Assembly (NCBI GenBank): GCA_024639225.1
Contig: JAHEIS010000012.1
Span: 1 to 32,607 of the forward strand
Source: Actinomycetes bacterium
Lineage (GTDB): Bacteria; Actinomycetota; Thermoleophilia; Miltoncostaeales; Miltoncostaeaceae
DNA: 32,607 nucleotides
Direction: 5' to 3'
Shown: positions 1 to 10,752 of the stretch, in pieces
Numbering within the stretch: the first letter of the stretch is position 1
Layout of the letters: every line of letters starts with the position of its first letter
Translations under genes and position numbers: made by a program
The notes under the pieces: model-generated
Database searches by the model: none
What the model was told of the DNA's origin: nothing
Seen by the model: the letters and a program-made list of their open reading frames with translations, nothing else

Positions 1-1
1 C

Positions 2-793
2 ATCTCCCAGTCCGAACTGGAGGAGGGGATCCTGCGTGTGATCGCGGGCCCCGAGAAGAAGAGCCGCCTCCTCGGGGAGAAGGAGAAGGTCATCACGGCC
101 TACCACGAGATGGGCCACGCTCTCGTCGGCCACTTTCTGCCCAATGCCGATCCGGTCCACAAGATCAGCGTGATCGCCCGCGGCCAGGCCCTTGGCTACA
201 CGATCTCCATGCCGCGTGACGACACCTTCCTGACGACTCGCGCGCAGCTGCAGGACACCATGGCCATGACCTTGGGTGGGCGCGCCGCCGAGGAGCTGGT
301 CTTCGACGAGATCACGACGGGAGCCGCGAACGACCTCGAGAAGGTCACCTCCACCGCCAAGCAGATGACCATGCGTTTCGGTATGTCGGACAAGCTCGGT
401 CCGCGCGTGCTCGGCGCCGACTCCGGCGCGCCGTTCCTGGGGCGCGACATGGGCTCGGACCCGGACTACTCCGAGGACATCGCCCGCGTCATCGACGAGG
501 AGATCCGCCGCCTCATCGAGGACGCTCACCAGCTGGCACGGGACATCCTGGTCGAACACCGCGATCAGCTCGAGAACATCAGCCAGATCCTGTTGCGGCG
601 CGAGACGATCGAGCGCGAGGAGTTCATCCAGTTGCTGGAGGGCGTGCCCGAGGCCGAGGTCTTCCGCTCGCACGACGAGGAGGCGGCCCGCCGCCGCGCC
701 GAGGGCGAGGACGCGCCCGAGGCCTCGCCGAGCTCAACCGGCTCCCGCCTGCCGTACCCGCCCGCTCCGCCCCGCCCGGTCACCGAGACCTGA
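2..793 (+). CDS. ftsH: ATP-dependent zinc metalloprotease FtsH, C-terminal part (5' end outside window)
   Basis: Open from the window edge; AYHEMGHALVGHF (HExxH zinc motif), MTLGGRAAEELVF and TTGAANDLEKVTSTAKQMTMRFGMSDKLG are FtsH peptidase hallmarks; stop at 791-793. Confidence 0.95.
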   Translation: MSQSELEEGILRVIAGPEKKSRLLGEKEKVITAYHEMGHALVGHFLPNADPVHKISVIARGQALGYTISMPRDDTFLTTRAQLQDTMAMTLGGRAAEELVFDEITTGAANDLEKVTSTAKQMTMRFGMSDKLGPRVLGADSGAPFLGRDMGSDPDYSEDIARVIDEEIRRLIEDAHQLARDILVEHRDQLENISQILLRRETIEREEFIQLLEGVPEAEVFRSHDEEAARRRAEGEDAPEASPSSTGSRLPYPPAPPRPVTET

Positions 794-798
794 GCCGT

Positions 799-822
799 GG
801 CTCGCCGGCCGGCCGGCGAGCC
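799..822. terminator. 24-bp perfect palindrome directly after the ftsH stop; candidate hairpin terminator
   Basis: GGCTCGCCGGCCGGCCGGCGAGCC is its own reverse complement and begins 5 nt after the ftsH TGA; no T-tract. Confidence 0.55.
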
Positions 823-1202
823 GGACCGCAGCCGCCGACGTTCCGGGCATCGGCTCCGAGGTCGCCGCCGGCTTCTCCGACCACGCGGTCGGCGCGCGTC
901 GCGACCGGCTCCTGACGTGCTCCGCGGGCCGTCGGCTCCTGGCGCGACGCCCTGACCGCCGTGACGCTCGGCGGGGAGTTCCTCGCCAATGCCGGGGCCG
1001 GCGACCGCGGCCAGACGGAAGACCCGTGCCGCCATCTTCGACTTCCTCAGTCGCCTCGGGCACGAGTTGGTCCCGACGTCGGCGGCCTCTACGCGCCGGG
1101 GTGGCACCCCGGCTTCCCCGCGCCCGTCAACGAGGCCCTGAAGGCGACACCGATCCCCGTCTGACGGCGCGCTCCGATTCCGGGGGCGGCTAGTCTGACC
1201 CG

Positions 1203-2033
1203 GTGGCTTCGCCGCTGGCACACCTCTCGCGCCCCGCGGTGATGGGCATCCTCAACGTGACGCCCGATTCGTTCTCTGACGGTGGCCGGCACCTGGCGAC
1301 CGATGCCGCCGTCGCGCACCTGCGGGCGATGGCGAGGGCGGGCGCGGCGATCGTCGATGTCGGCGCCGAGAGCACCCGCCCCGGGGCCGCGCGCGTGTCC
1401 GGTCCCGAGCAGCGCCGACGCCTGGAGCCCGTGTTCGCCGCGCTTCGTGGGGATCCGCCGGTGGCGATCTCGATCGACACGACCCGCGCCGAGGTCGCCG
1501 AGGCCGCTCTGGTCGCGGGCGCCTCGATCATCAATGACGTCAGCGCCGGTCGTGAGGAGCCGGAGATCCTCGACCTCGCCGCCGAGCGGGGCGCGGGCGT
1601 CGTGCTCATGCACATGCGGGGAGAGCCGGGAACGATGCAGGAGGACCCGCGCTACGACGACGTGGTGGGCGAGGTTGCCGCCTTCCTGGCCGCGCGGGCG
1701 GCGCACGCCCGCGACTGCGGCATCGCGCCGTCCGCGATCATGCTCGATCCCGGCATCGGGTTCGGCAAGACGCTCGCGCACAATCTGGCGCTCCTGCGAG
1801 GGCTCTCCCGGATCGTGGAGCTCGGCCACCCCGTTCTCGTCGGGATCTCCCGCAAGAGCATGCTCGGTGCGCTGACCGACCGACCGTCCGTCCAGGACCG
1901 ACTCGCCGGGTCGCTGTCCGGGGCCCTCGCGGCGGTCGCGGCGGGCGCCTCCGTCGTGCGGGTCCACGATGTGCGCGATACCGTCGATGCCTTGGCCGTC
2001 TGGGGCGCCATCCACGGGGAGGAGACCGCGTGA
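1203..2033 (+). CDS. folP: dihydropteroate synthase
   Basis: MGILNVTPDSFSDGG, IVDVGAESTRPGA, INDVSAG, MLDPGIGFGKT motifs; GTG start. Confidence 0.95.
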   Translation: MASPLAHLSRPAVMGILNVTPDSFSDGGRHLATDAAVAHLRAMARAGAAIVDVGAESTRPGAARVSGPEQRRRLEPVFAALRGDPPVAISIDTTRAEVAEAALVAGASIINDVSAGREEPEILDLAAERGAGVVLMHMRGEPGTMQEDPRYDDVVGEVAAFLAARAAHARDCGIAPSAIMLDPGIGFGKTLAHNLALLRGLSRIVELGHPVLVGISRKSMLGALTDRPSVQDRLAGSLSGALAAVAAGASVVRVHDVRDTVDALAVWGAIHGEETA

Positions 2034-2416
2034 GCGTTCAGGGAAGTGATGCCGAGGTCGCGATCCTCGGCCTGGAGGTGTTCGGACGCCACGGGGTGTT
2101 TCCGGCCGAGCGGGAACTCGGCCAGCGGTTCATCGTCGATCTCGTGGTCGACCTCGACCTCGCCCCGGCGACGGTCAGCGACCGCCTCGAGGACACCGTC
2201 GACTACGCGGGCCTGGCCGACGCCGTCGCCGAGATCGTTGGCGGCGAGCCGTTCGCCCTGCTCGAGCGGCTGGCCCAGGTGATCGCCGAGCGCGTGCTGG
2301 ATGAACCCCATGCCTCCGGCGTCGCCGTCACGGTCCACAAGCCCCACGTCGCGATACCGCACACCGTCGCGGAGTCCCGGGTGACGGTCCGCCGCCGGCG
2401 GGGTCGCGCGGGGTGA
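2030..2416 (+). CDS. folB: dihydroneopterin aldolase
   Basis: GLEVFGRHGVFPAERELGQRFIVDLVVDLDL...DTVDYAGLADAV; 4-bp overlap with folP. Confidence 0.92.
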   Translation: MSVQGSDAEVAILGLEVFGRHGVFPAERELGQRFIVDLVVDLDLAPATVSDRLEDTVDYAGLADAVAEIVGGEPFALLERLAQVIAERVLDEPHASGVAVTVHKPHVAIPHTVAESRVTVRRRRGRAG

Positions 2417-2973
2417 GGCCGAGGAGCACCTACTGGATCGGCCTCGGTGCGAACCTCGGTGACCCTCCGCGGGCGATGGCCGAGATGCTGGAGGGTCTCG
2501 CCCTCGCCGGGGACCGGATCGAGGCGGCCAGCTCTCTCTACCGCACCGCACCGCGCGACCTCGAGGACCAGCCGCCATTTCTCAACGCCGCCGCCCGGCT
2601 GTCCAGCGAGGCGGAGCCGCGCGCGCTCCTGGCGCGGGTGAAGAACCTCGAGTCAGCGATCGGTCGTCGGCCCGGCCTCCGGTTCGGCCCCCGGCTCATC
2701 GACTGCGATCTTCTTCTGTGGAGCGGCGGAGCCTGGTCGGACGCCGCGCTGGTGATCCCCCACCCGCGTCTGACGGACCGGCGCTTCGCCCTCGTCCCAC
2801 TCCTGGAGATCGATCCCGATCTCGTCCTGCCGGACGGACGGGGGCTGGCGGAGTGCGAGCGCGCGTTGCCGTACGCCGAGCAGCCGGTGGACCGGCATCT
2901 GCCGGGCGAGGCCTGGGCGGCGCTAGACTGGCGCGGTTCCCGACCGGGGGTGGGCGATGTCGAAGACCGATGA
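2413..2973 (+). CDS. folK: 2-amino-4-hydroxy-6-hydroxymethyldihydropteridine diphosphokinase
   Basis: GLGANLGDP, SSLYRTAPRDLEDQPPFLNAA, GRRPGLRFGPRLIDCDLLLW, IPHPRLTDRRFALVPLLEIDPDL; GTGA overlap with folB. Confidence 0.93.
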   Translation: MRPRSTYWIGLGANLGDPPRAMAEMLEGLALAGDRIEAASSLYRTAPRDLEDQPPFLNAAARLSSEAEPRALLARVKNLESAIGRRPGLRFGPRLIDCDLLLWSGGAWSDAALVIPHPRLTDRRFALVPLLEIDPDLVLPDGRGLAECERALPYAEQPVDRHLPGEAWAALDWRGSRPGVGDVEDR

Positions 2974-3271
2974 ACTGGACGAATTCGAGGCCGAACTCGA
3001 GCTCCGGCTCAAGCGCGAGTACGCCGATGTCTACCCCCTGTTTCGCTACTGCGTTCTCACCTCCGACGCCACCTACCTCTGCAATGACTACACCCGTGAC
3101 GTCACGCCCCAGGCGGCCTACCCGATGTTCCGCATCGAGATGGAGGATGTCTGGGTGTGGGACCGCAACCGCCCGACCCGGATCATTCCCAAGGTGGAGA
3201 TCCACACGAGCCAGGACGTCACCATCGAGGTGCTGCGCGGCGACGAGAATGAGGCCGACGACACGGCGTGA
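2957..3271 (+). CDS. DUF2469-family protein
   Basis: ELELRLKREYADVYPLFRYCVLTSDATYLCND...VWVWDRNRPTRIIPKVEIHTSQDVTIEVL resembles actinobacterial DUF2469 proteins; overlaps the end of folK. Confidence 0.75.
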   Translation: MSKTDELDEFEAELELRLKREYADVYPLFRYCVLTSDATYLCNDYTRDVTPQAAYPMFRIEMEDVWVWDRNRPTRIIPKVEIHTSQDVTIEVLRGDENEADDTA

Positions 3272-4047
3272 GCATGCTGCTCGTCGTTGACGTCGGCAAC
3301 ACCCACACCGCCGCGGGTGTCTACAGCGGCCGGCAACTCCTGCATGAGTGGCGCCTGTCCACCGAGCGCGACGCGACGGTCGACGAGCTCGCGGGCCGGC
3401 ACGACCAGATCCTGCGACTGCGCGGCGGCAGCCTCGCGGACATCGACCACGTCGTTGTCTGCTCCGTCGTCCCGTCGCTCACAGCGGCCTACGCTGATCT
3501 CTCGGCCAAGTACATCGACACCGATGCCCTCGTGCTGGGCCCCGACGTCCGCACCGGGATCACGATCCGCATCGACACGCCGGCCGAGCTGGGCCCGGAT
3601 CGTCTCGCCAACGCCGTCGCCGCGTGGCAGCGCTACGGCACGGCCTGCGTTGTGGTGGACTTCGGCACCGCGACGACCTTCGACGCGATCTCCGCGACCG
3701 GCGAGTATCTGGGCGGTGCCATCGCGCCCGGGCTCGAGACGTCGCTGGAGGCCCTCAGCGAGCGGGCCGCGCGCCTGCTCAAGGTGGACGTTCGCCCGCC
3801 GGAGAGCGTGATCGGGCGGTCGACCGTGCAGAGCATGCAGTCCGGGCTGGTCTACGGCACCGTCGGTCAGGTCGACGGCATCGTCGGTCGCCTGCGCGCT
3901 GAGCTCGGGGATCCGGTGGCCGTCGTGGCGACCGGCGGTCTGGGATCCCTGATCACGCCATTGTCAGAGACGATCGCCGCCCACGATCCCCAGCTCACCC
4001 TCGAAGGCCTGCAGCGGGTCCACGAGATGAATGGCGGCGAGCGATGA
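3268..4047 (+). CDS. coaX: type III pantothenate kinase
   Basis: MLLVVDVGNTHTAAGVY, CVVVDFGTATTFDAIS, GGAIAPGLETSLEAL, VATGGLGSLI. Confidence 0.92.
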   Translation: MSMLLVVDVGNTHTAAGVYSGRQLLHEWRLSTERDATVDELAGRHDQILRLRGGSLADIDHVVVCSVVPSLTAAYADLSAKYIDTDALVLGPDVRTGITIRIDTPAELGPDRLANAVAAWQRYGTACVVVDFGTATTFDAISATGEYLGGAIAPGLETSLEALSERAARLLKVDVRPPESVIGRSTVQSMQSGLVYGTVGQVDGIVGRLRAELGDPVAVVATGGLGSLITPLSETIAAHDPQLTLEGLQRVHEMNGGER

Positions 4048-4124
4048 GGAAGCGGATGCGCCCCGTTCTCGGGGTACGGGCCGAGGCCCACCGGGCTCCA
4101 CGCCCGCGGCCGGAGGGATGGCCC

Positions 4125-5096
4125 GTGGCCGACCCGTTCGCCATCGGCGACGTCATGATTCCCAACCGGATCATCCAGGCGCCGCTGGCGGGCATCGCCA
4201 ATCGGGCCTTCCGGCGTCAGTCCCGGCGCCACGGCGCCGGGGCGACGGTCTCCGAGATGGTGTCGGCCCATGCCCTCGTGCGCGACAACCCCCAGAGCAT
4301 CGCGATGGCGACCCCCGCCGAGGACGAGTCGCCGGTCGGCATACAGATCTTCGGTGCCGAGCCCCAGGTCATGGCGAACGCCGCGGCGATCGTGGCCGAC
4401 GCCGGCGCCGACTGGATCGATGTGAACATGGGATGCCCGGTCGGCAAGGTCTGCCGGACCGGGGCCGGATCCGCTCTGCTCGACGATCCGGTCCGCGCCG
4501 CCGAGTTGGTCGCGGCGATGGTCGCCGCCGTGGACATTCCCGTCACCGTCAAGATGCGCCGTGGCATGACGCCCGCCACCTCCCGGCCGACCGAGACGGC
4601 GCGGGTCTTGGCCGATGCCGGGGCGGCCGCGATCTGTTTTCATCCGCGCGCCGCCGCCGAGGAGTACGCCGGCTCGGCCGACCACACCATCACCGCCGCC
4701 GTGGTCGAGGCGGTCGACGTCCCGGTGATCGCGTCCGGAGACGTGAGGACCCCCGAGGAGGCGGCGACGGTCATGGAGAGCACCGGCTGCGCAGCGATCG
4801 CGGTCGGCCGGGCGGCCCTCGGGAACCCGTGGGTGTTCGGCGCGATGGTCCGCGGAGAAGCCGTCCCGAGGATGAGCCTCGCCGACACGGCCGTCGAGCT
4901 GCGCGGCTACGTCGGGGAGCTGATCGCTCTCCAGGGGGCGCGGCGGGCGAACAAGGATCTCCGCAAGTTCTACCCCTGGTACCTGGCCGGACACGGTTTT
5001 CCGGACGAGCGGATGCGCCTCATGCAGACCGCGGATACCGCCGATGAGGCGCTTGATGTCCTCGAGGAGTGGGTCGGTCAACCCACCGCGGCTTGA
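4125..5096 (+). CDS. dusB: tRNA-dihydrouridine synthase, DusB-like
   Basis: IQAPLAGIANRAFRR, DWIDVNMGCPVGKVCRTGAGSALL, VKMRRG, ASGDVRTPEEA, KFYPWYLAGHG. Track ORF opens at 4044; GTG 4125 after a GGAGGG-like RBS fits the family N-terminus better. Confidence 0.9.
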   Translation: MADPFAIGDVMIPNRIIQAPLAGIANRAFRRQSRRHGAGATVSEMVSAHALVRDNPQSIAMATPAEDESPVGIQIFGAEPQVMANAAAIVADAGADWIDVNMGCPVGKVCRTGAGSALLDDPVRAAELVAAMVAAVDIPVTVKMRRGMTPATSRPTETARVLADAGAAAICFHPRAAAEEYAGSADHTITAAVVEAVDVPVIASGDVRTPEEAATVMESTGCAAIAVGRAALGNPWVFGAMVRGEAVPRMSLADTAVELRGYVGELIALQGARRANKDLRKFYPWYLAGHGFPDERMRLMQTADTADEALDVLEEWVGQPTAA

Positions 5097-5122
5097 AAGA
5101 GGCACGTAACCTCCAGTAATTT
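5093..5122 (+). promoter_or_regulatory. candidate sigma70-type promoter for greA
   Basis: TTGAAA (5093-5098), 18-bp spacer, TAATTT (5117-5122), 54 bp before the greA ATG; AT-rich island in a GC-rich window. Confidence 0.5.
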
Positions 5123-5175
5123 TCGGCGCCGCACCGGGGCGTGCCCGCACCCGAGCCAACAAGGGAAGCTCAAAG

Positions 5176-5655
5176 ATGGATCGCGAAGTCATCCTCACCG
5201 AAGAGGGCCACCAGAAGCTCAAGGACGAGATCGAGCACCTCACGACCACCAAGCGTCGCGAGGTGGCCGAGCGGATCAAAGAAGCGCGTGAGTTCGGTGA
5301 CATCTCCGAGAACTCGGAGTACGACGACGCCAAGAACGAGCAGGCGGCCATCGAGTACCGGATCCAGGTGCTGGAGCAGAAGCTGCGCAACGCCCGGGTG
5401 GTGGACAAGAGCGAGGTCTCGACCGACGCCATCTCCGTCGGCTCGGTCGTGAGCCTGCGCGAGAAGGGCAAGCGCAAGAGCATCGACTACGAGATCGTCG
5501 GCGCCGCCGAGTCCGACCCGCGCAAGGGCAAGCTCTCCAACGAGAGCCCGATTGGTAAGGCGCTGATGGGGCACAAGGAGGGCGACATGGTCACGATCCC
5601 CGCTCCCCGCGGCCCGATCGAGTACAAGGTCGTCAAGATCGCGGCAGGTGCCTGA
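5176..5655 (+). CDS. greA: transcription elongation factor GreA
   Basis: LTEEGHQKLKDEIEHLTTTKRREVAERIKEAREFGDISENSEYDDAKNEQA; C-terminal SNESPIGKALMGHKEGDMVTIPAPRG. Confidence 0.97.
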   Translation: MDREVILTEEGHQKLKDEIEHLTTTKRREVAERIKEAREFGDISENSEYDDAKNEQAAIEYRIQVLEQKLRNARVVDKSEVSTDAISVGSVVSLREKGKRKSIDYEIVGAAESDPRKGKLSNESPIGKALMGHKEGDMVTIPAPRGPIEYKVVKIAAGA

Positions 5656-7144
5656 CGATCCGGCCGACGGAGATGAGGCCGGTCTCGCCCGGCTGATCTC
5701 CGAACGACGGGCGAAGGCAGAGGCTCTCCGGGCCGCCGGGGGCGACCCGTTCCCACGGTCGTTTCCGGGGCGCATCACGATCGCCGAGGCGCGCGCGATC
5801 GGCGAACCGCTGGAATCCGGTGACACGGCCGAAGGCCGCCTGCGGATCGCCGGTCGCGTCACCGCCCGCCGCGGCCAGGGCAAGATGGCCTTCCTCGACA
5901 TCGAGGATCGCAGCGGCAGCCTCCAGCTCTGGGCCACGCTCGACCGTCTCGGCGAGGATGGCCTCGCCGCGATCACGGGCCTCGACGTCGGCGACATCAT
6001 CGGGGCCGACGGCCCGATCGCGCGGACCCGCCGGGGCGAGCTGAGCATCGCCGTCGAGTCCTCCCAGCTCCTGGCCAAGGCGCTGCGACCACCCCCCGAC
6101 AAGCACGCGGGGCTCAGAGATGCGGAGACGCGTTACCGCCAGCGCTACCTCGACCTCATGGCCGATGAAGACGCGCGCGCACTGTTCATCACGCGGGCCC
6201 GGGCGATCTCCGGCCTGCGGAGATTCCTCGACGACCGTGGCTTCATCGAGGTGGAGACGCCCGTGCTGCAGCCGGTCGACGGCGGCGCGGCCGCCCGGCC
6301 CTTCACGACCCACCACAACAGCCTCGACCGCGACCTCTATCTGCGCATCGCCACCGAGCTGTACCTCAAGCGCTGCATCGTCGGCGGCCTCGAGAAGGTC
6401 TACGAGCTGGGTAAGGACTTCCGCAACGAGGGCGTCAGCTTCAAGCACAACCCCGAGTTCACGATGCTCGAGACCTACGAGGCGTACGCCGACTACACCG
6501 ATGTCGCGGTGATGCTCGAGGAGATGGTCGGCGCCGCCGCCCAGGCGGCGACCGGCGGGATGGTCGTCCCCTGGGGCGACGACGAGATCGATCTGACCCC
6601 GCCATGGCCGCGGCGCGACTTCCGCGACGCCATCGGCGAGTCGAGCGGGGTCGACGTGCGGCAGCATGCGGACGCGGATTCCCTCCGCGCCGCGATGCGC
6701 GCCGCCGGCTTCGACGCGCCGGAGGGCGCGAGCTGGGCCAAGCTCGTCGACAACCTGCTCGGCCAGTCGCTCGAGCCGACCCTCATCCAGCCGACCATTC
6801 TCACGGACTACCCGATCGAGCTCTCGCCGTTCGCAAAGCGCAGCCCCGACGACCCTCACACGGTCGAGCGCTTCGAGGCCTTCTGTGGCGGGATGGAGAT
6901 CGCCAACGCCTTCACCGAACTCAACGATCCCGACGACCAGCGGGAGCGGATGGCCGTGCTCGCCGCGGAGCTTGCCGGTGGCGACGACGAGGCCCAGCCG
7001 GAGGATGAGGACTTCCTCGCAGCGCTCGAGTACGGCATGCCGCCCACCGGTGGCCTCGGCCTGGGCATCGATCGCCTGGTGATGCTCCTGACCGGGAGGA
7101 CCTCGATCCGCGAGGTGGTGCTCTTTCCCGCAGTGCGCACCTGA
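5648..7144 (+). CDS. lysS: lysine--tRNA ligase, class II
   Basis: OB-fold plus class II motifs: RYRQRYLDLMADEDAR, FIEVETPVLQPVDGGAAARPFTTHHNSLDRDLYLRIATELYLKR, GLGLGIDRLVMLLTGRTSIREVVLFP; GTG start overlapping greA. Confidence 0.96.
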   Translation: MPDDPADGDEAGLARLISERRAKAEALRAAGGDPFPRSFPGRITIAEARAIGEPLESGDTAEGRLRIAGRVTARRGQGKMAFLDIEDRSGSLQLWATLDRLGEDGLAAITGLDVGDIIGADGPIARTRRGELSIAVESSQLLAKALRPPPDKHAGLRDAETRYRQRYLDLMADEDARALFITRARAISGLRRFLDDRGFIEVETPVLQPVDGGAAARPFTTHHNSLDRDLYLRIATELYLKRCIVGGLEKVYELGKDFRNEGVSFKHNPEFTMLETYEAYADYTDVAVMLEEMVGAAAQAATGGMVVPWGDDEIDLTPPWPRRDFRDAIGESSGVDVRQHADADSLRAAMRAAGFDAPEGASWAKLVDNLLGQSLEPTLIQPTILTDYPIELSPFAKRSPDDPHTVERFEAFCGGMEIANAFTELNDPDDQRERMAVLAAELAGGDDEAQPEDEDFLAALEYGMPPTGGLGLGIDRLVMLLTGRTSIREVVLFPAVRT

Positions 7145-7307
7145 GCTTCGCCGGATCGCTCGTGACCGGCTGGAACCGACGCTCGGCCACGACGAGCCCG
7201 TGTAAGAGCTCGGAGGCACGACCACCCGGAGCGCGTCAGAGGTGGCAGCCCGTGTGATCCCGCCGCCCGCTCTCAGACGTCGCCGCGACCCTCGGGGTCG
7301 GCGTGCA

Positions 7308-7949
7308 TCATCCGCGTTGAGAGTCGGCGAGGAAGGAGATGGTGCGGTCAAGGGCCGCCCCGGCCGCGGCGGCGTCGTAGGCGGGCTGGTCGCTCTCGGC
7401 GAACCAGTGGGTCGTACCCGGGTAGTCGTGGCATCTATACGTCAGTCCGTGCAGTGACGCGGCGTGCTCCATCCTCCGACGCGCCGATGGCCGGACGAAA
7501 CCGTCTGTCCCGGCGAAATGGGCCAGTACCGGTGATGTGGTCAGGGTGAAATCCCCGGCCCGCGCGGCGTAGTAGAGCACCGTGGCGGCGACCGTCGGCG
7601 GCGGATGCTGCGCCAGCCAGACCGCCCAGTGGCCGCCCATCGAGAATCCGACGACCGCCGGATCGACCCCGCTGGCGCGCGTGTGGGCGGCCAGTCGTTT
7701 CAGGGACCGCTGAAGCACCCGGTACACCGGTTCGCTGCGTCGTGTGCGGCGGAGCTCCTGGGCCTGTTGGTCGGTGTCGGCGGTGCGGCCGTCGTAGAGG
7801 TCGACACAGCCGACCACAAATCCGCCCGCCGCGAGCCGATCGGCGTAGCGGGTGAACGACGACGTGAGGCCCCACCATGAATGGATGATCAGAACGGGCG
7901 GTCCGGAAGCGCCGGGAGGCAGCGCCACGTAGGCCAGGGCGTCGCTCAT
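7308..7949 (-). CDS. dienelactone hydrolase-family alpha/beta hydrolase
   Basis: VLIIHSWWGLTSSFTRYADRLAAGGFVVGCVDLYDG, GFSMGG nucleophile elbow, YPGTTHWF. Track ORF runs further upstream; MSDALAYV at 7947-7949 is the likely start. Confidence 0.8.
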   Translation of the reverse strand: MSDALAYVALPPGASGPPVLIIHSWWGLTSSFTRYADRLAAGGFVVGCVDLYDGRTADTDQQAQELRRTRRSEPVYRVLQRSLKRLAAHTRASGVDPAVVGFSMGGHWAVWLAQHPPPTVAATVLYYAARAGDFTLTTSPVLAHFAGTDGFVRPSARRRMEHAASLHGLTYRCHDYPGTTHWFAESDQPAYDAAAAGAALDRTISFLADSQRG

Positions 7950-7965
7950 CCCGACGACCGGTCCG

Positions 7966-8568
7966 TCACTCGGATTCGTCGGCTTGGTGCGCCCACCGTC
8001 CCGACCGTAGAGCGCGGAGGGTGTTCCAGCGGCTCGGTCCGCCCGTGTCGTCGATGTCGAACCCGACCCGACCGGCGTGGTTGGTCTGGACGGGCCACGC
8101 GCCACCAGTGCGTCGGCGTTTCTGGAGGGCGCCCAGCGCATCGTCGAAGCGGTGGTCCCGGGCGAGTCGGACTCGCGGAAGTGATCGAGACCGCGGAGCA
8201 CGTCGTAGCGCCACCGCGGTGGGAACGACCGCCGGGGCAACCCAGGATGTACGACGGTTCCGTGTCGGTGGGAGATGTCGAGGCGGTGGTAGAGACCTCC
8301 GGCCCAGGTGCCCGGCGGGTTCTGGCGAGACAGAAGCTGCGGCCCCCAACCCGTCGTCGCGGCACGCGCGTTCGGCGGCGACGTCCTGCGGGGTGGCGTC
8401 GAGGAGATCGCGCCGTGTCTGGCAGCGGATCGCCGGATCGCCGTCCAGCGGCCAGTCCAGGAGCCCTTCCGCCAGCGCTTCGCGGATGGGGTGCTCAGTC
8501 GGGAGCTGACTCCGGTGGGCGGAGCGGGGGTGCTGCGGCATGGTCGCACCCAGCCGATGGCGGCTCAC
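7966..8568 (-). pseudogene. frameshifted and probably internally deleted remnant of a conserved hypothetical protein (prenyltransferase/squalene-cyclase-like repeat family)
   Basis: Coherent protein signal alternates between two minus-strand frames: DWPLDGDPAIRCQTRRDLLDATPQDVAAERA (frame A), TTGWGPQLLSRQNPPGTWAGGLYH...FPPRWRYDVLRGLDHFRESDS (frame B), DHRFDDALGALQKRRRTGGAWPVQTNHAGRVGFDIDDTGGPSRWNTLRALRS (frame A). Confidence 0.6.
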
Positions 8569-8584
8569 CCGTGGTGCGTCGCGA

Positions 8585-10582
<1,998 letters not shown>

Positions 10583-10598
10583 CGGATCTCCTGGTCGG

Positions 10599-10667
10599 CG
10601 GGCACCGGCCCCTGGTGGGGGACCGGGTGGGCAACGGAAGGTCGACCGATCATATGGCCGGTGCCCG
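10599..10667. repeat. 12-bp interrupted inverted repeat in the divergent acs / bS18-paralogue intergenic region
   Basis: CGGGCACCGGCC (10599-10610) and GGCCGGTGCCCG (10656-10667). Confidence 0.5.
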
Positions 10668-10712
10668 AGCGGGTGCGAGCGGGCGCCGCCGACCCGGGCC
10701 CTGGCGACGCGC

Positions 10713-10718
10713 TATAGT
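10713..10718 (+). promoter_or_regulatory. candidate -10 element for the bS18 paralogue
   Basis: TATAGT ~35 bp before the GTG start; only a weak -35 (CGACCC) 17 bp upstream. Confidence 0.35.
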
Positions 10719-10752
10719 GCCGGGCCGCAGATCAGCGAGCAGTGGGAGATAC

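Noticed and set aside
3867-5483. 538-aa minus-strand ORF across coaX/dusB/greA
   Set aside because: Antisense to three clear genes; composition typical of antisense GC-rich reading frames
5633-7351. 572-aa minus-strand ORF opposite lysS
   Set aside because: Antisense shadow of lysS; no recognisable motifs
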